The translations under genes were made by a program, and so were the position numbers. Below are positions 28,356-33,482 of a stretch of DNA of 33,482 nucleotides, in pieces (positions within the stretch are counted from its first letter, which is position 1; each line of letters starts with the position of its first letter). The DNA comes from Ruminococcus sp. (lineage in GTDB: Bacteria; Bacillota; Clostridia; Oscillospirales; Ruminococcaceae). A model generated the notes under the pieces. The model was not told the DNA's origin. It saw only the letters and a list, made by a program, of their open reading frames with translations, and did not search any database. The stretch covers positions 1-33,482 of the forward strand of contig JAEELF010000069.1 in assembly GCA_016288815.1 (NCBI GenBank), in the 5' to 3' direction.

Positions 28356-29624
28356 TCAGCCGGTCTGACCTGCCGCCCCGAGCATTCCCGCGAGCATTTC
28401 CTGATCCTTGAATTCACACGCGGTCCTGTCATAGAAGACGTCAGTGATGTCCCACAGCACCATGCAGATACCGCGGTCATACGCCGTCTGAACGACCGCG
28501 ATATTGTAGTTCCTGATCTCCTCGGGGGTCTTGTTCTTTATCGCAACGGCGCCGAATTCTCCAACGATAACGGGGATACCTTTGTCGATGAAGGTCTCCT
28601 TGACCTTGTCCATGTAGCCCTCGAGCTCAGCCTTGTCGCGCGGGGAGCCCCACGAGGTCTTCGCCTTGCCCCAGTCAGCGTCCGCATCGAGGATACAGAA
28701 AGTCGAGGGCGTGTAGTAGTGGACGGACACCGCACACCGTCCAGCGGGGTCGTCCGGCATGACGAAGAGCGGATCGCAGGTGAGGTCGATGTCAGTATTG
28801 TAGCCTGCGATGAGGAGGTGACGCTCCGCGTTGTTCCCTCCGGAGCCGCGCACAACGTCCACGAACTGCTGGTTGATGTCGTTTAGCAGCTGGTACGAGA
28901 CGTCCTTGCCCTCAGTGCTGCCGGAATAGCGGTTCCAGAGGCTCTCCCAGCCGCCCTCCTCGTTGAGCGACTCGAACATCAGCCTGTCGCCATAGTCGCC
29001 GAAAGCGTCGCAGAGCTGAGTCCATATCGCGGTATATTTCTTCATGCACTCGTCGGTGTCGGTGGGGAAATCCTCCCACCAGCCGCCGTCCCAGTGGATA
29101 TTCATAATAACGTACAGCCCGTCCTCGAGCGCCCAGCCCACGACCTCATGCACTCGCGCGATGTAGGTCGGGTCGATGGTGTAGTCCTCCGCCATGAGGT
29201 TCGACCAAGCCACCGGCACGCGCAGCACGCCGAAGCCCTCCGCCGCGTAGCCCTCGATGATGTCCTCCGTGATGATCGGGCTTCCCCAAGCGACCTCGTA
29301 GTCGCTGACGGAATTGCCGTTTATCCAGCCTCCGCACGCCTCGAAGGTGTTGCCGAGGTTTATGCCGAGCCCCATTTCCTTTACGAGCTCCATTGTCGTT
29401 ATATCGCGCATCTCAGTAATGTCCACGTCCGGCTTGACGAACGGCTCCTTGACCATTCCAGCCTCAGTCGTGATCTCGGTCTCAGGCTCATCAGAGGGAG
29501 ATTCTGCCTGTGTTTCGTTCTGGGAGACAGTCTCCTGACTGCTCCCGCCTTTGCTTCCGCAGCCAGCCGCAAGAGAGGTCAGAGCGGCTGCCGCTGTGAG
29601 TACGGAAATGACTCTTTTCTTCAT
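28356..29624 (-). CDS. GH5 endoglucanase-like lipoprotein (subfamily 4-like)
   Basis: Cell-surface glycoside hydrolase of 422 residues. The N terminus is a lipoprotein signal with lipobox LAAGC (Cys22), followed by a Ser/Glu/Thr linker to about residue 75. The GH5 domain begins MGLGINLGNTFEACGGW and has RVPVAWSN, MNIHWDGGWWED, the acid/base Glu222 in FESLNEEGG, VHYYTPSTF and the nucleophile Glu356 in VIVGEFGAV. It is anchored to the membrane and has no dockerin, unlike the esterases in this window. Likely substrates are beta-glucans, xyloglucan or glucomannan. The ATG has AAGGAG upstream and lies 20 bases after galK, so the two are probably co-transcribed. Confidence 0.9.
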   Translation of the reverse strand: MKKRVISVLTAAAALTSLAAGCGSKGGSSQETVSQNETQAESPSDEPETEITTEAGMVKEPFVKPDVDITEMRDITTMELVKEMGLGINLGNTFEACGGWINGNSVSDYEVAWGSPIITEDIIEGYAAEGFGVLRVPVAWSNLMAEDYTIDPTYIARVHEVVGWALEDGLYVIMNIHWDGGWWEDFPTDTDECMKKYTAIWTQLCDAFGDYGDRLMFESLNEEGGWESLWNRYSGSTEGKDVSYQLLNDINQQFVDVVRGSGGNNAERHLLIAGYNTDIDLTCDPLFVMPDDPAGRCAVSVHYYTPSTFCILDADADWGKAKTSWGSPRDKAELEGYMDKVKETFIDKGIPVIVGEFGAVAIKNKTPEEIRNYNIAVVQTAYDRGICMVLWDITDVFYDRTACEFKDQEMLAGMLGAAGQTG

Positions 29625-29644
29625 TTTTCAAACTCCTTTTTGTT

Positions 29645-30934
29645 TTATTCGAGCGTGAGCTCCGTCCCGCCTAAAGGACGCACGTTCAGTATGTAGCAGC
29701 TTTTTTCGCCGAAAACCCGCTCCATTTCAGCCTGATAATCCGCGGCGCGGTAGCTCGGAACGAACGCCTGTATCGTCCCCGCAAAGCCGCCCCCGTGGAC
29801 CCTCACGGCGCCGTCGCCGCCGAGAAAGCGCTTCGACAGCATGATCGCGAGGGGTATCTCCTGGTGCTCAGGCTTGCGGCAGGAGTATAGGTTCTGCAGC
29901 AGCTCCGCCGAGGACTCGCCCGACTGGTTCACGAGCGCAAAGAACTCCTCTGTGTCGCCGTTTTCGAGCGCCTCCGCCTCGAGCTGCGCCCGTCTGTTCT
30001 CGCCGAAGAAATGTGCCGCACGCAGCAGCTCGCGGTCTGTGCAGCGCTCCCGCAGCTCCGGCAGCTCCGCGTAGAACTGCTCCTCGTCTGCCTCGCCCAG
30101 CACATCGAAACCCAGCTCCTCCGCGACACGCCTCATCTCAGTCGGAATTGAGACATAGTCCTCGGTGAGGTCGGCGTGACTGCCCTTGGTGTCGGTGATG
30201 CAGAGCGAGTACCCTGCCTTCTCGAAGTCGAACTGCACGGGTCTGATGACCGGCTGAGCGGGGACAGCGAAGTCGATGAAGACGAACCCGCCCACCGAGC
30301 TGACAGTCTGGTCCATTAGCCCGCTCGCCTTGCCAAAGTAGGTGTTTTCCGCGAATTTTCCGATCTTCGCGATCTCCACAGCGCCGGCATTGCCGTCGTT
30401 GTAGTGCCTGTCGATGATAGTCCCCACGAGCACCTCGAATGCCGCCGAGGACGAAAGACCGCTGCCGCTGAGCACCTCAGAGGAGGTGTAAGCGTCGAAG
30501 CCGCCGATCTCCACCCCGAGCTTTGCGAAGCCAGCCGCGATACCGCGTATCAGCGCAGTGGAGCTGCCCGCCTCGTCGTCCTGCACGGAGAGATCGTCGA
30601 GCTCAACAATGTCCTCGGGGTAGCCCTCAGACTTGAGACGTATCACCTTCTCGTCGTGGAAAGCGACGATGGCGATGACGTCGAGATCTACTGCCGCCGC
30701 GAGCACGCAGCCGTGCTGGTGATCAGTGTGATTGCCGCCTATCTCAGAGCGCCCGGGAGCCGAAAATACGCAGATCTCGCCGCGCTCGGGGTAGAGGCGT
30801 GAGAAGTGCTCGGCGGCGCTGATATAGCGTGTCTTGTGGCGCAGGATAGCGCGCGGGGAGCTGCCGTACAGCCGCCTAAGCTGCGCGTCGAACGCCCCGC
30901 CTGAAATGCCGTTGATAAATTCATGAATATTCAT
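29645..30934 (-). CDS. galK: Galactokinase GalK
   Basis: GHMP-family kinase that makes galactose 1-phosphate, first step of the Leloir pathway. The 429-residue protein has the galactose-binding signature GRSEIGGNHTDHQHG, the ATP loop EVLSGSGLSSSAAFEVLVG and the C-terminal GGGFAGTIQAFVP. Clostridial galactokinases have this length, with an N-terminal extension of about 50 residues. The ATG at 30934 has GGAG 8 bases upstream. The longer in-frame start at 30976 lacks one and overlaps the -10 at 30965-30970. It is followed by the GH5 gene and divergent from GH130, which suggests use of galactose from galactomannan or xyloglucan side chains. No galT or galE is in the window. Confidence 0.95.
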   Translation of the reverse strand: MNIHEFINGISGGAFDAQLRRLYGSSPRAILRHKTRYISAAEHFSRLYPERGEICVFSAPGRSEIGGNHTDHQHGCVLAAAVDLDVIAIVAFHDEKVIRLKSEGYPEDIVELDDLSVQDDEAGSSTALIRGIAAGFAKLGVEIGGFDAYTSSEVLSGSGLSSSAAFEVLVGTIIDRHYNDGNAGAVEIAKIGKFAENTYFGKASGLMDQTVSSVGGFVFIDFAVPAQPVIRPVQFDFEKAGYSLCITDTKGSHADLTEDYVSIPTEMRRVAEELGFDVLGEADEEQFYAELPELRERCTDRELLRAAHFFGENRRAQLEAEALENGDTEEFFALVNQSGESSAELLQNLYSCRKPEHQEIPLAIMLSKRFLGGDGAVRVHGGGFAGTIQAFVPSYRAADYQAEMERVFGEKSCYILNVRPLGGTELTLE

Positions 30935-30964
30935 TTTTATACTCCGATCAGATTTGATAATACC

Positions 30965-30970
30965 ATTATA
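30965..30970 (-). promoter_or_regulatory. -10 element of the galK promoter
   Basis: TATAAT on the minus strand, 31 bases before the galK ATG. The matching -35 (TAGATT at 30988-30993) is poor and overlaps the inverted repeat at 30982-31026, so the promoter may need an activator. Confidence 0.5.
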
Positions 30971-30981
30971 ATACATGCGCG

Positions 30982-31035
30982 CTGAAAAATCTATAGAATT
31001 TTATGACTTTTTTCTGGATTTTTCAGTCACTGAAA
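30982..31035. promoter_or_regulatory. Cluster of CTGAAA/TTTCAG inverted repeats between galK and GH130
   Basis: CTGAAAAATC (30982-30991) and its exact complement GATTTTTCAG (31017-31026) are followed by CTGAAA at 31030-31035, which forms a second dyad TTTCAG-TCA-CTGAAA (31021-31035). The sites lie between the two divergent promoters, a position suited to one regulator controlling both. Confidence 0.5.
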
Positions 31036-31048
31036 TGCAGATTAAATC

Positions 31049-31077
31049 TTGACTTAATGCATGAAATGGTGTATAAT
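31049..31077 (+). promoter_or_regulatory. Sigma-A promoter of the GH130 gene
   Basis: TTGACT (31049-31054) and TATAAT (31072-31077) are 17 bases apart, 57 bases before the ATG. A further dyad GCTTAA/TTAAGC (31096-31101, 31114-31119) lies in the transcribed leader. Confidence 0.85.
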
Positions 31078-31134
31078 AAATTTAACCACTACAATGCTTA
31101 ATTTATTGATAAGTTAAGCTGAACGGAGGACACA

Positions 31135-32154
31135 ATGTCACAGATAAAACTCATCGGCAGCCCTCTCCCGAGCATGCCGTGGCAGGAGAAGCCTGCCGGC
31201 TGCACCGCCCCCGTCTGGAGATACTCCGGGAACCCGATCATCGGACGCAACCCTCTGCCCAATGTCGCGAGGATCTTCAATAGCGCCGTCATGCCCTACG
31301 AAGACGGATATATCGGCGTTTTCCGTGCCGAGCAGCGCGACGGTATCCCTCATATCTACCTCGGACGCAGCCGCGACGCTGTCCACTGGGAGTTCGACCC
31401 TGAGCGGATCCCCTTCACCGACAAGAGCGGCAAGCCCTTTCTGCCGCCATACGCCTACGACCCGCGCCTCGTAAAGGTCGATGACATCTACTACATAATG
31501 TGGTGTCAGGATATGTTCGGTCCGACCATCGGTATCGCGAAAACCACCGATTTCAAGACGTTCACCCGCCTCGAGAACCCATTCCTCCCCTACAACCGCA
31601 ACGCAGTCCTCTTCCCGCGGAAGATAAACGGCAACTTCGTCATGCTCTCGCGTCCGTGTGACAACGGTCATACGGCTTTCGGCGAGATCTTCCTCTCGGA
31701 GAGCCCCGACATGGAGTTCTGGGGACGCCACAGGCACGTCATGGGCAAGTCCGGGAGCTGGTGGGAGAGCCTGAAGATCGGCGGCGGCTCCGCTCCGATC
31801 GAGACCAGCGAGGGCTGGCTGATGTTCTACCACGGCGTCGTCCACACCTGCAACGGCTACGTCTACAGCATCGGCGCGGCGATCCTCGACCTCGCTGAGC
31901 CGTCAAAGGTGCTCCACCGCTGCTCGAACTACATACTCACCCCCGAGGAGTGGTACGAGGAGCGTGGCTTCGTGCCGAATGTGTGCTTCCCGTGCGCGAC
32001 GCTCACCGACTCCGATACCGGACGCATCGCCATTTACTACGGCTGCGCAGACAGCTACGTCGGAGTGGCATTCACGACCGTGCAGGAGGTCTGGGACTAT
32101 ATCCTGAAATACGACAAGCTCAACGACGAAGACGTTGAGCTCGGTATAAGGTAA
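31135..32154 (+). CDS. GH130 beta-1,4-mannoside phosphorylase (mannooligosaccharide type)
   Basis: Cytoplasmic inverting phosphorylase of 339 residues that splits beta-mannosides with phosphate to give mannose 1-phosphate. It has WRYSGNPIIGRNPLPNVARIFNSAV at the N terminus, VFRAEQRDGIPHIYLGRSRDAVHW, the catalytic-acid motif YDPR (Asp109), SRPCDNGHTAFGEIFLSESPD, the phosphate/substrate region GGGSAPIETSEGWLMFYHGV and YYGCADSYVGVAF near the end. It resembles the GH130_2 mannooligosaccharide phosphorylases described from Ruminococcus albus more than the mannosylglucose phosphorylases, which are longer. ACGGAGG precedes the ATG. It is a single-gene unit, divergent from galK. Confidence 0.93.
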   Translation: MSQIKLIGSPLPSMPWQEKPAGCTAPVWRYSGNPIIGRNPLPNVARIFNSAVMPYEDGYIGVFRAEQRDGIPHIYLGRSRDAVHWEFDPERIPFTDKSGKPFLPPYAYDPRLVKVDDIYYIMWCQDMFGPTIGIAKTTDFKTFTRLENPFLPYNRNAVLFPRKINGNFVMLSRPCDNGHTAFGEIFLSESPDMEFWGRHRHVMGKSGSWWESLKIGGGSAPIETSEGWLMFYHGVVHTCNGYVYSIGAAILDLAEPSKVLHRCSNYILTPEEWYEERGFVPNVCFPCATLTDSDTGRIAIYYGCADSYVGVAFTTVQEVWDYILKYDKLNDEDVELGIR

Positions 32155-32156
32155 AT

Positions 32157-32187
32157 AAAAAAAGGCGGTCATTCAACCGCCTTTTTT
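32157..32187. terminator. Bidirectional terminator between GH130 and the CE1 gene
   Basis: AAAAAAAGGCGGT/ACCGCCTTTTTT stem with a 6-base loop. T-runs follow on both strands, serving two converging genes. Confidence 0.93.
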
Positions 32188-32196
32188 ATATTCAGA

Positions 32197-33482
32197 TCAT
32201 GTACCCTCGTGGAAGAAGTACGGGAGCGCGTCATAGACGTACCATCTTACAACGCCCCACCAGTGAGTCTTGCCGGGCGCAACCAGGAAGTAGAGGTTGC
32301 CCTGCGAGAAGTCAGAGGTGTAGGTGAAGCGCTTTGTATCAGCCTGGAGAGTAGGCATGAGGGTCATCATATTGCCGTATGCGAGGTCGTCATCACCGGT
32401 CGCGGCGAATACGAAGTAATCCCTCTGAGTGAAACCGGAAGCGTCGATAGCGTTCTGGATACCCTGAGCGCCGAGCCAGCAGTGACCGGACAGCGGCATG
32501 AAGTAAGCGATGATGTCGAGGTTATTGCAGAAGTTGTTCCATGTCGAACCGCTTCCCATCGAGAAGCCGCCGTAAGCGCGGTGGAATCTTGAAGCCCTGA
32601 GACCGTCGATAGTTGTATCCTCAGCGTATGTGGAGTACTTGCTCTCAACGAACGGGATAATGCTTTGACGCATCTCGTCCCATACAGTACCTGCACCCAT
32701 GTTGTTATCGGGAGCGGGGCAGCCGTTGAATGTAGGACAAACAACGATCATCGGCTCAATCTCGCCGTTCTTTATCATGTGGTCGAGGATATTCTGCATC
32801 TTTACGTCGTCGCTGAAGCAGGTGTTCTCATTCTCTCCGCCGCCGTGCATGAGGTAGAAGATGTTGTACTTCTTGGACGGATCATAGCCGTAAGGAGTGT
32901 AAACGTTGAGTGCCTTCTGACCGTTGATACCGTTGTAGTACTCCTTGGTCACCGTACCAGCCTCAGCGATGCGGTCGAGGTAGTTCTCGCCATTGCTGGG
33001 CTCGTGGTAGGAAACTGCGGAGTCATAGTTGAAAGCGGGCTTGGGCGGGATATATACCGGGAATTCATTGATCTGACCCAGTACGAACTCCTGAATGAGC
33101 ACAACGTCGTTTATCTCGACAGTGCCGTTCTGGTCTGCGTCAGCAGCTACCTCGTTGTAAGCCTTTGCAAAGCCGCTAACGATACCCTGACGTGCCATAG
33201 CGATGTCCACAGCGTTGATAACGCCGTCGCAGCTTACATCGCCTGGAGTTACTATCGGAGCAAGACCTGCGCCCGCGATGACAGTGCCTTTCTCAGCAGC
33301 AGCGACATCGTCGATGTAGAAATCGCAGGTATTCTTGTCAGTCTCAACATAGAGGTTGAGGTCGGTCGCGCCCGCGGGGATAGTGTAGGAGGTATTCGCA
33401 AGCTGGACCCACTCGCCCTTTACTGCGGTACCGCTCGCCACCTTGTCATAGTAGACCTCTCCGTCAGCACCTGTGTACTGGA
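32197..33482 (-). CDS. Cellulosomal modular protein, 3' part: CBM22-like, dockerin, CE1 feruloyl esterase (5' end beyond window)
   Basis: The frame is open to the right edge, so only the last 427 residues are seen. They begin in a CBM22-like sandwich (GEWVQLANTSYTIPAG and DLNLYVETDKNTCDFYIDDV), then a type I dockerin (PGDVSCDGVINAVDIAMARQGI and DADQNGTVEINDVVLIQEFV), then a CE1 esterase to the end: LNVYTPYGYDPSKKYNIFYLMHGGG, the nucleophile Ser in YGGFSMGSGSTW and the His in APGKTHWWGVVRWYV. An internal dockerin between CBM22 and a C-terminal CE1 is the arrangement of XynY (CBM22-GH10-CBM22-dockerin-CE1), so a xylanase domain upstream is likely but not seen. The enzyme would cut ferulate from arabinoxylan. 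The stop at 32197 is next to the bidirectional terminator. Confidence 0.93.
   Translation of the reverse strand, partial: QYTGADGEVYYDKVASGTAVKGEWVQLANTSYTIPAGATDLNLYVETDKNTCDFYIDDVAAAEKGTVIAGAGLAPIVTPGDVSCDGVINAVDIAMARQGIVSGFAKAYNEVAADADQNGTVEINDVVLIQEFVLGQINEFPVYIPPKPAFNYDSAVSYHEPSNGENYLDRIAEAGTVTKEYYNGINGQKALNVYTPYGYDPSKKYNIFYLMHGGGENENTCFSDDVKMQNILDHMIKNGEIEPMIVVCPTFNGCPAPDNNMGAGTVWDEMRQSIIPFVESKYSTYAEDTTIDGLRASRFHRAYGGFSMGSGSTWNNFCNNLDIIAYFMPLSGHCWLGAQGIQNAIDASGFTQRDYFVFAATGDDDLAYGNMMTLMPTLQADTKRFTYTSDFSQGNLYFLVAPGKTHWWGVVRWYVYDALPYFFHEGT

Noticed and set aside
28064..28411. 115-codon plus-strand ORF in the repeat region
   Set aside because: It runs through the MITE-like element and the hairpin, has no ribosome-binding site and overlaps the GH5 3' end in antisense.

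Overview
The window looks like a chromosomal segment of a fibre-degrading, cellulosome-producing anaerobic Firmicute, most likely a Ruminococcus or close relative. Two proteins carry type I dockerins (CE3-CBM22-dockerin at 21111-22541 and CBM22-dockerin-CE1 at the right edge). There is a GH5 lipoprotein, a GH130 mannoside phosphorylase, a hydrogenase-like sensor and consistently clostridial promoters. The sequence is moderately GC-rich, and strong sigma-A promoters with 17-bp spacers recur. No rRNA, tRNA or CRISPR was found.

Layout, left to right. (1) 1-275: C-terminal remnant of a serine recombinase, then a terminator. (2) 345-5063, minus: a TPP-riboswitch-controlled operon thiW-thiM-thiE-thiD-thiC. 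It makes the pyrimidine half of thiamine with ThiC but takes up and phosphorylates the thiazole half (ThiW, ThiM). (3) 5066-6993, minus: an NAD salvage operon, nicotinamidase then nicotinate phosphoribosyltransferase, preceded by a 22-codon leader ORF with a strong Shine-Dalgarno. (4) 7042-9364, minus: a peroxide-defence operon of glutathione peroxidase, thioredoxin reductase-like protein, thioredoxin and an OhrR/MarR regulator. (5) 9441-13117, plus: a Cthe_2159-type lipoprotein followed by an OmpR-type response regulator and histidine kinase. (6) 13178-15843, minus: an 857-residue protein joining ferredoxin, [FeFe]-hydrogenase-like, FeS, GGDEF and EAL domains. (7) 15919-21046, plus: a sortase, a 1114-residue membrane TIR protein with a large extracellular beta-propeller-like region, and a DUF5131-DUF4186 fusion. 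(8) 21111-24793, plus: a cellulosomal esterase and a SulP anion transporter. (9) 24808-27846, minus: an iron-dependent alcohol dehydrogenase and a two-gene ABC transporter. (10) 27847-28290: a gene-free stretch with tandem repeats, a MITE-like palindromic element and a perfect 15-bp hairpin. (11) 28356-33482: galK and a GH5 lipoprotein (minus) divergent from GH130 (plus), then the 3' part of a XynY-like modular gene (minus).

The genes join carbohydrate breakdown (GH5, CE3, CE1, GH130, GalK) with cofactor supply and redox or stress sensing. The least ordinary items are the TIR/propeller receptor with its DUF5131-DUF4186 neighbour, the hydrogenase-like c-di-GMP protein, the thioredoxin reductase that lacks the usual NADPH-binding residues, and the leader ORF in front of pncA.
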